Positions 1 through 8,836 are shown, counted from the first letter of the stretch. The stretch is DNA of 64,000 nucleotides from Actinomycetales bacterium (GCA_020444245.1 JAHLLI010000006.1:178483-242482); one strand, 5' to 3'. Notes: a model not told the origin generated them from the letters alone. A program made the numbers and translations.

Positions 1-1370
1 AGCGCCAGCTGCTGCCGGTGCTCCTCGGCTGGTTCGCGGACGGCGCGGACCCCGATGCGGGGCTGCTGGCGTTCCGGCGTCTGTCCGACGAGCTGGGCTC
101 GACCCACTGGTACCTCAAGCTGCTGCGCGACTCGGGGGTGGCGGCCCACCGGCTGGCGCACCTGCTCTCGACCTCGCGCTACGTGGCCGACGCGATGGCC
201 CGGTCGCCCGAGTCGGTGACCTGGCTCGACGACGACGGCGAGCTCACCCCGCGCAGCACCGAACGGCTGGCGGGCGAGGTCGACAAGCTCCTCACCCGGC
301 AGGACGACCCCGAGGGCGCCGCAACGCTGCTGCGCGCCGTGCGCCGCAGGGAGATGGCCCGCACCGCCGTGGGCCAGGTCCTCGGCAGCACCGACGTCGT
401 CGCCGCGGCGGATGCCCTGACCGCTGCGGCCGAGGTCGCGCTGGTGGGAGCCCTGCGGATCGCCGAGTACGAGGTCGAGCACTCCGCGGACGGCCTGCTC
501 ACCCGGATGTGCATCGTGGCGATGGGCCGGTTCGGCGGCCGGGAGACCGGGTACGGCTCGGACGCCGACGTGCTGTTCGTGCACGACCCGCTGCCGGGTG
601 CGGGCGAGCCGGAGGCGCAGGCCCAGGCGTCCGGGATCGCGACCCGGGTGCGGGCCCTGCTGGGCCAGGTCGGCCCCGAACCCGCCCTCGAGGTGGACGC
701 GGACCTGCGGCCCGAGGGACGCAACGGTCCGCTGGTGCGGTCCCTGGCGTCCTACGCCGAGTACTACGGGCGCTGGTCCTCGCCGTGGGAGAGCCAGGCA
801 CTGCTGCGCGGCCGAGCGATCGCCGGGGACCCCGAGCTGAGGGAGCGCTTCGAGGCGCTGGTCGACCCGCTGCGCTACCCCGAGGGCGGGGCGGGCGCTG
901 CGGTGGTCAAGGAGGTCCGTCGGCTCAAGGCGCGCATGGAGGCCGAGCGGCTGCCCCGTGGGTTCGACCCCTCGCGGCATCTCAAGCTGGGCCGCGGTGG
1001 GCTCAGCGACGTCGAGTGGACCGCGCAGCTGCTCCAGCTCCAGCACGGCCACGAGATCCCCGGGCTGCGCACCACCTCCACGCTGCCGGCGCTCGCGGCC
1101 GCGGCCCGGGCCGGCCTGCTGAGCCCGGAGGACTACGAGCAGCTGCGCGAGGCGTGGCTGATGGCCTCCCGGCTGCGCAACGCCAACGTGCTGTGGACCG
1201 GCCGGACCGGGGGCCAGCAGGTCGACGTCCTGCCGCACGACCGGCTCACGCTCATGGGGCTGTCGCGCCTGCTCGGCTACCCGCCGGGGTCGGGCTCGGA
1301 GATGGAGGAGACGTACCTGCGGCTCGGTCGACGCGCGCGGGCCGTCGCCGAGCGCGTCATCTACGGCTGA
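1..1370 (+). CDS. glnE: Glutamine synthetase adenylyltransferase/deadenylylase, C-terminal part (cut by window start)
   Basis: This is the C-terminal ~455 residues of the bifunctional enzyme that attaches AMP to, and removes it from, glutamine synthetase according to nitrogen status. The frame is open from the first bases of the window, so the N-terminal part lies outside. The nucleotidyltransferase signature GRFGGRETGYGSDADV is encoded around 523-575, with its paired Ser-Asp-x-Asp metal ligands, and the helical GlnE domain follows (LGRGGLSDVEWTAQ around 985-1030). Full actinobacterial GlnE is roughly 1000 residues, so about half is present. Its substrate GlnA is encoded at 52360-53784 on the opposite strand with its target tyrosine intact. 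Confidence 0.95.
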   Translation, partial: RQLLPVLLGWFADGADPDAGLLAFRRLSDELGSTHWYLKLLRDSGVAAHRLAHLLSTSRYVADAMARSPESVTWLDDDGELTPRSTERLAGEVDKLLTRQDDPEGAATLLRAVRRREMARTAVGQVLGSTDVVAAADALTAAAEVALVGALRIAEYEVEHSADGLLTRMCIVAMGRFGGRETGYGSDADVLFVHDPLPGAGEPEAQAQASGIATRVRALLGQVGPEPALEVDADLRPEGRNGPLVRSLASYAEYYGRWSSPWESQALLRGRAIAGDPELRERFEALVDPLRYPEGGAGAAVVKEVRRLKARMEAERLPRGFDPSRHLKLGRGGLSDVEWTAQLLQLQHGHEIPGLRTTSTLPALAAAARAGLLSPEDYEQLREAWLMASRLRNANVLWTGRTGGQQVDVLPHDRLTLMGLSRLLGYPPGSGSEMEETYLRLGRRARAVAERVIYG

Positions 1371-1669
1371 GTGCGGTCCGCATACGGTCACGGCCGAAGA
1401 GCGCTCACGACCTTCGACCGCGGGCGTTCTGTCACGGTTGGCGCGACGAAGCTTCCGCAGACCCGCGTCTGGATCTGCCGGTGTGCGGCCGGCGGGGCGC
1501 CCTTCTCCGACATGGTGCCGGCGTCCCACGCGGCGAAGCGGCGCTCAGACACCGATCCGTGCTGGGCCGTCCACACTGCGAACGCTCCTCAGAACCTCCG
1601 ACAGTCTTCGCCGCGCCGGCCGCCGCGACAGCCCGGCTACCGCCACCACCGACGGCGCCCGGCGATTCC

Positions 1670-1765
1670 GTGGAGGGGTTGCGCTCCCGCGACATCCAGG
1701 TCGCGGTCGCCCTGTTCGAAGAGGACGCCATGCTCGTGGGCTCTGACGTTGGCGGTTCACCTTGT
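1670..1765 (+). pseudogene. Decayed fragment resembling the start of a SnoaL/NTF2-like protein
   Basis: In the 467-bp gap 1371-1837 no intact gene is convincing, but one frame contains LRSRDIQVAVALFEEDAML, which matches the usual opening of SnoaL/SgcJ-type NTF2-like domains (short helix, then ALFxEDAxLV). The similarity stops after about 30 codons; there is no start codon with a ribosome site and no remaining domain. This is most simply a gene remnant. The rest of the gap shows nothing recognisable. The family call rests on a short motif only. Confidence 0.45.
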
Positions 1766-1837
1766 TCAATGGCTCCGAACCTGCACCGCCCGCGTGACCG
1801 AACATCCGCACATAGCCGCTGTCCGGCGCTGCAGGCG

Positions 1838-2404
1838 TCAGGCGGGGTTGCGCACCGCGTGGCGGACGTAGATCACGCCGTTGTCGAATCGTCGGTGGTC
1901 GAGGAGCTCGAGGTCGAGTCGTACGCCCCGGGGCAGCGCCGGCTTGCCGCCGCCCACGAGGACGGGACACAGGAGCAGCACGCACTCGTCGACCAGGCCG
2001 TACCGGAAGGCCTCCGCCGCGATCCCCGCGCCGCCGATGCTCAGGTCCGAGCCGGAGGTCTCCCTGAGCCGTCGCACCGCCTCGGGCTCGAACTGCCGCT
2101 CGATCCTGGTGCGCGCGGTCGAGACGTCGGTGAGTGAGGAGGAGTAGACGACCTTGTCGGCCTCACGCCAGATATCGGCGTACTCGCGGACCACGGCGGG
2201 CTCGTTCGTCAACCAGTCGTCGCTCTCCCAGACGCGCATCGTCTCGTACATGCGTCGCCCGTAGAGCGCCGTACCGATGTGCCGCTCGTGCTCGTTCCAG
2301 AACGCGTGCACGTCCTCGTCAGGCACGGACCAGTCGAACGAACCGGCCTCGTCCTCGAGGAAGCCGTCGAGCGAGATGTTGGCCGCGTAGATCAGCTTGC
2401 CCAT
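1838..2404 (-). CDS. RibD C-terminal/DHFR-like family reductase
   Basis: The 188-residue protein begins MGKLIYAANISLDGFLED, the typical N-terminus of the YwjB/YyaP-type dihydrofolate reductase-like family (RibD C-terminal fold). Further family marks are GRRMYETMRVWE (about residues 50-60), the NADPH-binding GGAGIAAEAFRYGLVDE near residue 140 and the PVLVGGGKP turn. The ATG at 2404 is chosen over upstream starts because it fits the family start. These are probably NAD(P)H-dependent reductases of unknown substrate, and an exact function cannot be read from the sequence. The gene runs divergently from the membrane protein at 2501. Confidence 0.85.
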   Translation of the reverse strand: MGKLIYAANISLDGFLEDEAGSFDWSVPDEDVHAFWNEHERHIGTALYGRRMYETMRVWESDDWLTNEPAVVREYADIWREADKVVYSSSLTDVSTARTRIERQFEPEAVRRLRETSGSDLSIGGAGIAAEAFRYGLVDECVLLLCPVLVGGGKPALPRGVRLDLELLDHRRFDNGVIYVRHAVRNPA

Positions 2405-2488
2405 GGAGCCCTCCGCCCGGACGAGGACAACAGGGTGCAGCCTCACGCCGACACCGGCAAGACCGGCCGCGGCTGTCCTCCCGCGCCG

Positions 2489-2494
2489 TAGCCT
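2489..2494 (+). promoter_or_regulatory. -10 box TAGCCT of a probable leaderless transcript
   Basis: TAGCCT lies 6 nt before the ATG at 2501, and no ribosome-binding sequence is present. This spacing puts the transcription start at or next to the start codon. Confidence 0.55.
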
Positions 2495-2500
2495 TGCCGC

Positions 2501-2983
2501 ATGGCACGCCGCACCGTCGCGTCGATCGCACTGGCTTGGCTGGTGACGATCGCGATCGACTTCGTGATCTTCGGCGGCGTGTTCGCCGGCGTGCTTGAGG
2601 GCGCCGACCACCCTGCGGTGCTCGCACCGGAGCAGCTGTTCGCGCGAATCCCCGCCGGCTACGGGTCATTCCTGCTGGAGGTCGTGCTGCTGCATTGGCT
2701 GCTCAAGGCGAGCCAACGACCGGGGATCACCGGTGGTCTCCTCACCGGGACGTTGGCCGGGCTCGTGTTTGCGTCCGCCGTTGCGCTCGGCCTGTGGTCA
2801 TTCTCGACAGTGCCCGTCACCGCGCTGGTGCTGTGGTGGTTGACCTTGCTCCTGCAGTTCGCCGCCGCCGGCGCAGTGCTGGGCGCCGCCAACACTCCGC
2901 TGTGGTCCCGGGCCCGAACCTGGGCGATAGGGGGTGTGGTCGCGCTCATCGCAGCCGGGGTGGTACTGCAGAACCTCAGGTGA
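2501..2983 (+). CDS. Small integral membrane protein, unknown
   Basis: A 160-residue protein with about four hydrophobic segments (residues ~5-30, 58-75, 82-115 and 120-157 region) and no recognised catalytic motif. The N-terminal RRT followed by a long hydrophobic stretch suggests the N-terminus stays inside. The start is supported by a TAGCCT box 6 nt upstream, typical of leaderless genes. It is flanked by a reductase and a CoA-binding protein, neither of which suggests a role. Function unknown. Confidence 0.7.
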   Translation: MARRTVASIALAWLVTIAIDFVIFGGVFAGVLEGADHPAVLAPEQLFARIPAGYGSFLLEVVLLHWLLKASQRPGITGGLLTGTLAGLVFASAVALGLWSFSTVPVTALVLWWLTLLLQFAAAGAVLGAANTPLWSRARTWAIGGVVALIAAGVVLQNLR

Positions 2984-3111
2984 GCTGGCTGCGGCCGGGC
3001 CCCGCCTCTTGTGACGATCTCGGCGCCCGCTCGGGTCGCGGTGACCGCCACCGCCCAACTGAGGGGCGGCGTCCCGGAAGAACGGACTCATGGCCCGGCG
3101 CACCGGCGGCC

Positions 3112-3537
3112 TCAGGCGTGGGGGCGCGGTCGGGCGCCGACGCGCGGGCCCTCGATGCGCGGGCAGGCGTCCACCACGACGGTGAGGCCGGCGTCGCGGG
3201 CGCGCTGCTCGGCCTCGGGGTCGCTCACGTCGAGCTGGAGCCAGACCGCCGATGCCCCGGCGGCGATCGCGTCGTCGATCACCTGGCCGGCGTTCGCGGA
3301 GTTGACGAACACGTCCACCACGTCGATCTTGTCGGGCACCGAGGCGAGGTCCGGGTACCCCTGCTCGCCGTGCACGGTCTCGGCCTTGGGATGTACGGGC
3401 ACGATCGTGTGGCCCAGCTCCTGGAGGTAGGCCGAGACGCCGTACGCGGCGCGTGAGGTGTTGCGGGACAGGCCCACGACGGCCCAGCGGCCCGGCGTGG
3501 TCAGCAGGTCGGCGATGACCGCACGGTCGTTCTCCAT
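3112..3537 (-). CDS. CoA-binding (Rossmann) domain protein, YccU-like
   Basis: A single-domain CoA-binding protein of 141 residues, starting MENDRAVIADLL. The nucleotide-binding segment WAVVGLSRNTSRAAYGV (about residues 18-34) is followed by the family blocks IVPVHPKAETVHGEQGYPDL, VDVFVNSANAG and VWLQLDVSDPEAE. The conserved end VVDACPRIE carries the usual cysteine. The ATG at 3537 is preferred to an upstream TTG. These proteins bind CoA or a related nucleotide; a physiological role is not established. A diverged paralogue lies at 41265-41738. Confidence 0.85.
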   Translation of the reverse strand: MENDRAVIADLLTTPGRWAVVGLSRNTSRAAYGVSAYLQELGHTIVPVHPKAETVHGEQGYPDLASVPDKIDVVDVFVNSANAGQVIDDAIAAGASAVWLQLDVSDPEAEQRARDAGLTVVVDACPRIEGPRVGARPRPHA

Positions 3538-3601
3538 CGGGCAAGCCAAGCACAGCCCTCGCCGGACGGCCCACGTGGGGCGTGCTCGAGCGCCTGCCGG
3601 A

Positions 3602-4474
3602 CTACGGCATGAGGTCGCCGTGCTCCTCGAGCCGGGTCAGCACCTGCGACCAGGTGAGCTGCTCCAGACCCGGTTCGACCTCGTCCCAGGTGCGCGGTGC
3701 GGCGACGGTGGGGTGCTCGCGGCCGCGCATCGAGTACGGCGTGATCGTGGTCTTGGCCGGGTGGTTCTGGGACCAGTCCAGCAGCACCTTGCCCGGTCGG
3801 GCGGCCTTCTGCTGGGTCGCCACCAGCAGGTCGGGGTGGGCGGCGGCGAGCTCGCGGGCGAGGCCCTTGACGTACCCGTGCACGGTCGACGCCGAGCGGT
3901 GCCCGTCCAGTGGCGCGTACAGCTGCATGCCCTTGGAGCCGCTGGTCACCGGGACGGTCAGGCGCAGGCCGTCCTCGGCGAGTCGGTCAGCGACGAGGCG
4001 TGCGGCCCTCGCGCACGCCACCAGGCCCGCGCCCGGGCCGGGGTCCAGGTCGATCACCAGGCGGTCCGGCGGCTGCACGCCGCCGCGCGGGCCCACTCGC
4101 CACTGCGGCGTGTGCAGCTCGATCGCCCCGAGGTTGGCCACCCACATCAGGCCCGCCACGTCCTCGATCACCGGCAGGTCCACCACGGCGCCGTCGTCCT
4201 CCCCGGGGCTGGCCGCCAGCTCGTGGTGGCGCACCCACGACGGTGTGCCGGCGGGCACGTTCTTCTCGAAGAAGCGCTGGGCCTCGACGCCGTCGGGGTA
4301 GCGCACCCGGGTCACGGGCCGGTCGGCGAGCTGGCGCAGCAGCGCGGGGGCCACCTGGGAGTAGTAGTGCAGCATCTCGCCCTTGGTGGTCCCGGTGGAC
4401 GGCCACAGCACCTTGTCGAGGTTCGACAGGCGCACCCGCCGACCCTCGACCTGGACCCACTGCTCGTCGCTCAT
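3602..4474 (-). CDS. ligD: LigD-type NHEJ polymerase/primase domain protein
   Basis: A 290-residue stand-alone polymerase (archaeo-eukaryotic primase) domain of the bacterial NHEJ ligase LigD. The family opening VRLSNLDKVLWPSTGTTKGE (about residues 11-30) is followed by PALLRQLADRPVTRVRYPDG, EKNVPAGTP and the catalytic DLDPGP motif. The protein ends after this domain; the phosphoesterase and ligase domains of full LigD are not encoded here. In mycobacteria the equivalent polymerase fills gaps, with ribonucleotides, at DNA ends held by Ku. The gene is divergent from ku, with about 120 bp between the starts. The symbol refers to the domain, not the full protein. Confidence 0.92.
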   Translation of the reverse strand: MSDEQWVQVEGRRVRLSNLDKVLWPSTGTTKGEMLHYYSQVAPALLRQLADRPVTRVRYPDGVEAQRFFEKNVPAGTPSWVRHHELAASPGEDDGAVVDLPVIEDVAGLMWVANLGAIELHTPQWRVGPRGGVQPPDRLVIDLDPGPGAGLVACARAARLVADRLAEDGLRLTVPVTSGSKGMQLYAPLDGHRSASTVHGYVKGLARELAAAHPDLLVATQQKAARPGKVLLDWSQNHPAKTTITPYSMRGREHPTVAAPRTWDEVEPGLEQLTWSQVLTRLEEHGDLMP

Positions 4475-4596
4475 GGCGAGGTCTTCGTGCAGGTCATCGG
4501 GCCTCCAGGGGTGGCGCTCAGGGCGTGCGTGCACCATCCTGCCCAGAAGGCGTCGCGGCCGGCACCCCGGCGGCGTGACGGGTGAGGGAGGGACCC

Positions 4597-5493
4597 ATGC
4601 GCGCGATCTGGAAGGGCGCTGTGGCCTTCGGGCTGGTCAATGTCCCGGTCCGGCTGTACGCCGCGACGGGCGAGCACAGCGTCGCCATGCACCAGGTCCA
4701 CGAGTCCGACGGCGGCCGGATCCGCTACCGCAAGGTGTGCGCGATCGACGGCGAGGAGGTTCCCGCCGACCAGATCGTCAAGGGCGTCGAGACCGAGGAC
4801 GGCCGGATGGTCGTGCTCAGCGACGCCGACCTCGACGCGCTGCCGCTCGCGGCGAGCCGGGAGATCGCCGTCCAGGGCTTCGTGCCCGAGGCCCAGGTCG
4901 AGCCGATCACGCTGGGCCGCACGTACTACCTCGAGCCCGAGGCGGCCACGGTGAAGCCCTACGTGCTGCTGCGCGAGGCGCTCGCGTCGACCGAGCGCGT
5001 CGCGCTGGTCACCGTCGCGCTGCGCCAGCGCGAGTCGATGGCAGTGCTGCGGGTGCGCGGCGACGTGATCTGCCTGCAGACCCTGCTGTGGCCCGACGAG
5101 GTGCGGGACGCGGAGTTCGCGGTGCTGGAGACCGAGGTCGACCTCAAGGACGCCGAGCGCACCATGGCCAGCTCGCTGGTCGAGTCCATGGCGATGGACC
5201 TGGACCCGTCCGAGTTCACCGACCACTACGCGGAGGCGCTCGAGGCGGTCATCGCCCAGAAGGTCTCGGAGGGCGGCGCCGTCGCGGTAGGCGGCGAGCC
5301 GGAGGAGTCCGGCGGGGATGTGGTCGACCTGCTCTCCGCACTCCAGCGCAGCGTCGCGAAGGCGCGCGCCGCACGCGGGGAGGACGCCGGCTCGGCACAG
5401 GACGCTCCGGGCGACGCCGCGGGGGCCGAGGACGAGCCCGCGCCGGCGAAGACCTCGCGAGCCAAGAAGCCGAGCCGCCGCCGGGCGTCGTAG
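4597..5493 (+). CDS. ku: Ku DNA end-binding protein (bacterial NHEJ)
   Basis: A homodimeric Ku ring protein that binds DNA double-strand ends and recruits LigD. The start MRAIWKGAVAFGLVNVPVRL is the invariant Ku N-terminus, supported by a GAGGGAG ribosome site just upstream; a GTG 15 nt earlier is less likely. The core Ku fold covers about residues 1-245. It is followed by an acidic/Ala-rich linker and a short basic tail ending KPSRRRAS, the kind of extension that in other bacterial Ku proteins affects DNA binding. Length is 298 residues. It is divergent from the LigD polymerase gene and 3 nt upstream of the PHP-domain gene, which is probably cotranscribed. Confidence 0.96.
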   Translation: MRAIWKGAVAFGLVNVPVRLYAATGEHSVAMHQVHESDGGRIRYRKVCAIDGEEVPADQIVKGVETEDGRMVVLSDADLDALPLAASREIAVQGFVPEAQVEPITLGRTYYLEPEAATVKPYVLLREALASTERVALVTVALRQRESMAVLRVRGDVICLQTLLWPDEVRDAEFAVLETEVDLKDAERTMASSLVESMAMDLDPSEFTDHYAEALEAVIAQKVSEGGAVAVGGEPEESGGDVVDLLSALQRSVAKARAARGEDAGSAQDAPGDAAGAEDEPAPAKTSRAKKPSRRRAS

Positions 5494-5496
5494 TCG

Positions 5497-6549
5497 ATGG
5501 CCGCTTCCGGCCGCGACGACGTCGTCGCGGCGCTGCACCGGATCGCGTTCCTGCTCGAGCGCGCGCAGGCCTCGGAGTACCGCGCCGCGGCGTACCGCAG
5601 GGCGGGCGACCGGCTGCGTGACCTGCCCGAGGGAGAGTGGCGGGCGCGCCGGGCCGACGGTGCCTGGACCACGGTGCCCGACGTGGGCAGCAGCACTGCC
5701 AAGGTCGTGGTCGACGTGCTCGCGGGCCGCACCCCGGAGGTGGCGAGCGACCTCGAGGCCGGGCTGTCCGGGCGTCTCGCCGGCGCCACCACGGCCGGGA
5801 ACGCCCTGCGCGCGCGGCTGCGCGGGGACCTGCACGCCCACACCGACGCCAGCGACGGCGCGACGCCCATCCAGGACATGGCGCTCGCCGCGCTGGGGAT
5901 CGGACACGAGTACCTGGCGATCACCGACCACTCGCCGAGGCTCACCGTGGCCAACGGCCTGTCGGCGCCCCGGCTGCGGGCCCAGATGGACCGCATCGCG
6001 CTGATGAACCAGGTCCTGGACACCGGGGACCGGCCGTTGCGGCTGCTCACGGGCATCGAGGTCGACGTGCTCGGCAACGGCACGCTGGACCAGAAGCCCG
6101 GCCTGCTGCGCGAGCTCGACGTGGTGGTGGCCTCGGTGCACTCCCGGCTGCGCAGCGAGCGCTCGGTGATGACCCATCGGATGGTCACCGCTGTGAGCGA
6201 CCCGGCGACGGACGTCCTGGGGCACTGCACCGGGCGCCGCGTGCGTGGCCGGACGAGGCCGCCGAGCGACTTCGACGCTGCGGAGGTGTTCGCCGCGTGC
6301 GCTGCTCACGGTGTCGCCGTCGAGGTCAACGCCCGGCCCGACCGTCGGGACCCGCCCGACGAGATCCTGTCGGTGGCCGTGGACGCCGGGTGCCTGTTCA
6401 GCGTCGACTCCGACGCGCACGCGCCCGGCCAGCTCGACTGGCTGGTGGACGGCTGCGACCGCCTCGCGGCGTTCGGTGTGGACCTCGATCGGGTGGTGAC
6501 GACGTGGCCGGTGGAGCGGTTGCTGGAGTGGACCCACCGGCACGGCTGA
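5497..6549 (+). CDS. PHP-domain phosphoesterase with PolX-like N-terminal helices
   Basis: The 350-residue protein has an N-terminal region (about 1-100) like the 8-kDa/helix-hairpin region of family X polymerases (LLERAQASEYRAAAYRRAGD, then VPDVGSSTAKVVVDVLAG), followed by a PHP domain. Metal ligands include the HxH pair in DLHAHTDASDG (about 111-121), ITDHSPR, TGIEVDVL and SVDSDAHAPG. The polymerase palm and fingers of PolX are absent, so it may act as a DNA-end or 3'-phosphate processing nuclease. It starts 3 nt after ku. The role in end joining is inferred from position and domain architecture. Confidence 0.85.
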   Translation: MAASGRDDVVAALHRIAFLLERAQASEYRAAAYRRAGDRLRDLPEGEWRARRADGAWTTVPDVGSSTAKVVVDVLAGRTPEVASDLEAGLSGRLAGATTAGNALRARLRGDLHAHTDASDGATPIQDMALAALGIGHEYLAITDHSPRLTVANGLSAPRLRAQMDRIALMNQVLDTGDRPLRLLTGIEVDVLGNGTLDQKPGLLRELDVVVASVHSRLRSERSVMTHRMVTAVSDPATDVLGHCTGRRVRGRTRPPSDFDAAEVFAACAAHGVAVEVNARPDRRDPPDEILSVAVDAGCLFSVDSDAHAPGQLDWLVDGCDRLAAFGVDLDRVVTTWPVERLLEWTHRHG

Positions 6550-6568
6550 GCGGGGCCGGCGCAGGCCT

Positions 6569-7651
6569 TCAGGCCGAGGGCAGCATCAGGGTGAACGTCG
6601 CGCCCTGACCGGGTCCGGCGGAGCGGGCCACCAGGTCTCCGCCGTGTGCCCGGGCGATGCCCCGGGCGATGGTCAGGCCGATGCCCGACCCCTCGCCGCG
6701 CGCGGCGCCGGGCACCCGGTAGAACCGCTCGAACACCCGCTCCAGGTCCGCCGGGGCGAGCCCGACGCCGTGATCGGCGACGCTCACGGTCGCGGCGCCT
6801 CCGGAGCCCGCCGCCAGCACGGTGACGGTGCCCGCGCCGGTCGCGCGAGCGGCGTTGGTGAGCAGGTTCGTCAGCACCTGGCCGATCCGGTCGGTGTCCG
6901 CCGTCACGGGCAGGGGCCCTGGCGCGCGCACGTCCAGCTGCACGCCGCGCTCGGCGAGCTGGGGGGCGAGCCGGTCGCAGGTGCGACGCACCACGTCGGC
7001 GAGGTCGATCGGCGCGAGCGCGAGCTCCAGACGCCCCTCGTCGCTGCGGGACAGCGCGGACAGGTCGTCCGCGAGCCGGCGCAGCCGGCGCAGGTCCTCG
7101 GTCATCGCGGTCAGGGTGGGCTCGTCGGCCCGGAACACCCCGTCGACCATGCCCTCGACGTAGCCGGACAGGCCGGTGAGCGGGGTGCGCATCTCGTGCG
7201 CGACCTCGCCGAGCAGCTGCATGCGCCGCGCCTCCGTCCCGGCCAGGGCCGCGGCGAGGGTGTTGACGTCCTCGGCGAGCGCCGCCATCTCCGGCTCACC
7301 GGGCGGCGCCACCCGCACGTCATAGCGACCCGCGGCGATCAGCTGCGCGGCGGCGCGCACCTGGTCCAGCGGGCGGAGCACGCCACGCGCCAGCACGATG
7401 GCGACCACGCCGGCGATCGCGGCCGCGATCAGCGCCCCGACCAGCAGGGACTGGTTCAGCGCCGAGATCATCGCGTCGCGGGTGCCGCTCGCGCCGAACT
7501 GGCCGCCCATCATGCGCCCGTTGGACATGCCCATCCGGCGGTCGAAGAGCTGCGGGGCGAGCACGCGCACCGTCACCAGCGAGGCGAGAGTGCCGACCGC
7601 GAGCACGGCGAGGAACGCACCGGCCAGGCGGACCGGCAGGCGGGCGCTCAC
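6569..7651 (-). CDS. Sensor histidine kinase (OmpR-partner type) with Met-rich periplasmic loop
   Basis: A 360-residue membrane kinase. TM1 is about 8-30; a short external loop follows with the Met/Gly-rich stretch MGMSNGRMMGG (about 40-50); TM2 is about 68-90, then a HAMP domain, HisKA with VAHEMRTPL (His152) and HATPase (NLLTNAAR, GSGIGLTIARGIA). The GTG start overlaps the regulator's stop (GTGA), so the pair is translationally coupled. A Met-rich loop suggests sensing of copper or another soft metal, which is inference. Similar in layout to the kinase at 36982-38106. Confidence 0.92.
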   Translation of the reverse strand: MSARLPVRLAGAFLAVLAVGTLASLVTVRVLAPQLFDRRMGMSNGRMMGGQFGASGTRDAMISALNQSLLVGALIAAAIAGVVAIVLARGVLRPLDQVRAAAQLIAAGRYDVRVAPPGEPEMAALAEDVNTLAAALAGTEARRMQLLGEVAHEMRTPLTGLSGYVEGMVDGVFRADEPTLTAMTEDLRRLRRLADDLSALSRSDEGRLELALAPIDLADVVRRTCDRLAPQLAERGVQLDVRAPGPLPVTADTDRIGQVLTNLLTNAARATGAGTVTVLAAGSGGAATVSVADHGVGLAPADLERVFERFYRVPGAARGEGSGIGLTIARGIARAHGGDLVARSAGPGQGATFTLMLPSA

Positions 7652-8334
7652 CGGGACCGCCCGACGAACTTGTAGCCCACGCCGCGCACGGTGGCGACGA
7701 ACCGCGGGTCGGCCGCATCGTCGCCCAGCCGGCTGCGGATGGATCGGATGTGCACGTCGACGACCCGCTCGTCGCCGTACCAGTCCTGGCCCCAGACCTG
7801 GCGCAGGAGCTGCCCACGGGAGAACACCCGACCGGGTGCGGCGGCGAGCACCGCGAGCAGGTCGAACTCGAGGCTGGACAGCTCCACCGGGGTGCCGTCG
7901 ACGGTGACCTCGTGGCGTGCCCGGTCCAGCACGAACCCGCCGTGCTTGAGCACCTCGTCGTCCGGCGCCGGTCCGCGGTCGCGCCGCAGCACCGCGCCCA
8001 CCCGCGCGGCGACCTCGCGCGGGCTGAACGGCTTGGTCACGTAGTCGTCGGCCCCGACCGCGAGCCCGACGAGGGTGTCGACCTCCTCGGCCCGGGCGGT
8101 CACCAGGATGACGAAGACGTCGCTGGTGGTGCGCACCCGGCGCAGGGTCTCCAGGCCGTCGATCCCCGGCAGCATCACGTCGAGCAGGACCACGTCGACG
8201 TCGTCGGCGGCGAGCACCTCCAGGGCGTCCTCGCCGGTGGCGGCCTCGAGCACCCGGTGGCCGTCCGCCTCGAGGTACCCGCGCAGCACGTCGCGGATGT
8301 GCGGCTCGTCGTCGACGACCAGGACGGTGCGCAT
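7648..8334 (-). CDS. OmpR/PhoB-family response regulator
   Basis: A 228-residue regulator. The receiver domain has acidic residues VVDDE near residue 7, phospho-acceptor Asp52 in LDVMLPGIDG and the switch lysine in YVTKPFSPRE. The C-terminal winged helix ends VRGVGYKFVG. The start at 8334 is fixed by a GGAGGT ribosome site four bases upstream. It forms an operon with the downstream kinase. Proteins of this family usually bind direct repeats with 10-11 bp spacing; such a repeat lies at 8837-8852 ahead of the adjacent secreted-protein gene. Confidence 0.94.
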   Translation of the reverse strand: MRTVLVVDDEPHIRDVLRGYLEADGHRVLEAATGEDALEVLAADDVDVVLLDVMLPGIDGLETLRRVRTTSDVFVILVTARAEEVDTLVGLAVGADDYVTKPFSPREVAARVGAVLRRDRGPAPDDEVLKHGGFVLDRARHEVTVDGTPVELSSLEFDLLAVLAAAPGRVFSRGQLLRQVWGQDWYGDERVVDVHIRSIRSRLGDDAADPRFVATVRGVGYKFVGRSR

Positions 8335-8407
8335 CAGACCTCCGGGGGTGTCTCGTGCAGGGTAGCGGCGCGGACCGGGTGCCGGTCCGCGCCACTGGCG
8401 GTGCTGG

Positions 8408-8746
8408 TCAGGAGCTGACGTCGACGCGGTCACGCAGGCGCGTGCGGTCGAAGGTGCCGTCGCCGGTCTGGTCGTGCAGCCGCTGGCGGACCTGGTCCTG
8501 GTCGGCGGTCACCTCGTCGTAGTAGGGGCACTCGGTCGGGTCGCCGAGGCCGTCGCCGGCGGTCGCGCCGCCGTACCCACCGGCCCAGTCGTCGTCCTGG
8601 CCGTAGCCCGCGGCGACCATGGTGTGCTGGGTCCACTGGAACGGCGAGAAGCCGTTGACCGCGGGGGCCGCGCTCGCCGCGGCCGCTCCGGCGAGCGTGA
8701 GGCCGACGGTGGTGGCGCCGATCGCGAGCATCGTCCGGGTCTTCAT
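8408..8746 (-). CDS. Small secreted protein, unknown
   Basis: A 112-residue protein with a clear Sec signal peptide (KTRTM, hydrophobic stretch, AAAASA-AP cleavage near residues 26-27). The mature part is about 85 residues, with a Gly/Asp-rich middle (GQDDDWAGGYGG) and one Cys in TECPYYDE. The tail contains LHDQTGDGTFDRTRLRDRV, loosely like a calcium-binding or inhibitor-type helix. A strong AAGGAGGAGG ribosome site precedes the ATG. It stands 73 bp upstream of the regulator gene on the same strand, and its promoter region carries the 11-bp-spaced repeat at 8837. It is probably a target of the neighbouring two-component system. Confidence 0.8.
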   Translation of the reverse strand: MKTRTMLAIGATTVGLTLAGAAAASAAPAVNGFSPFQWTQHTMVAAGYGQDDDWAGGYGGATAGDGLGDPTECPYYDEVTADQDQVRQRLHDQTGDGTFDRTRLRDRVDVSS

Positions 8747-8836
8747 GGTTCCTCCTCCTTGTCGAGAGCATCGGTGCTCCGTTGCTGATGACTCCAGCCT
8801 GGAGGGGGCCCGTGAGGGCCCTAGGGACGACCGCAT

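Noticed and set aside
1371..1871. Open frame of 166 codons after glnE
   Set aside because: Arg/Pro/Ala-rich without family motif or ribosome site; it looks like a GC-driven frame.
509..2137. Long plus-strand open frame from inside glnE to the reductase gene
   Set aside because: It is out of frame with glnE for its first third and reads antisense to the reductase at its end; only the short SnoaL-like part (1670-1765) resembles a protein.
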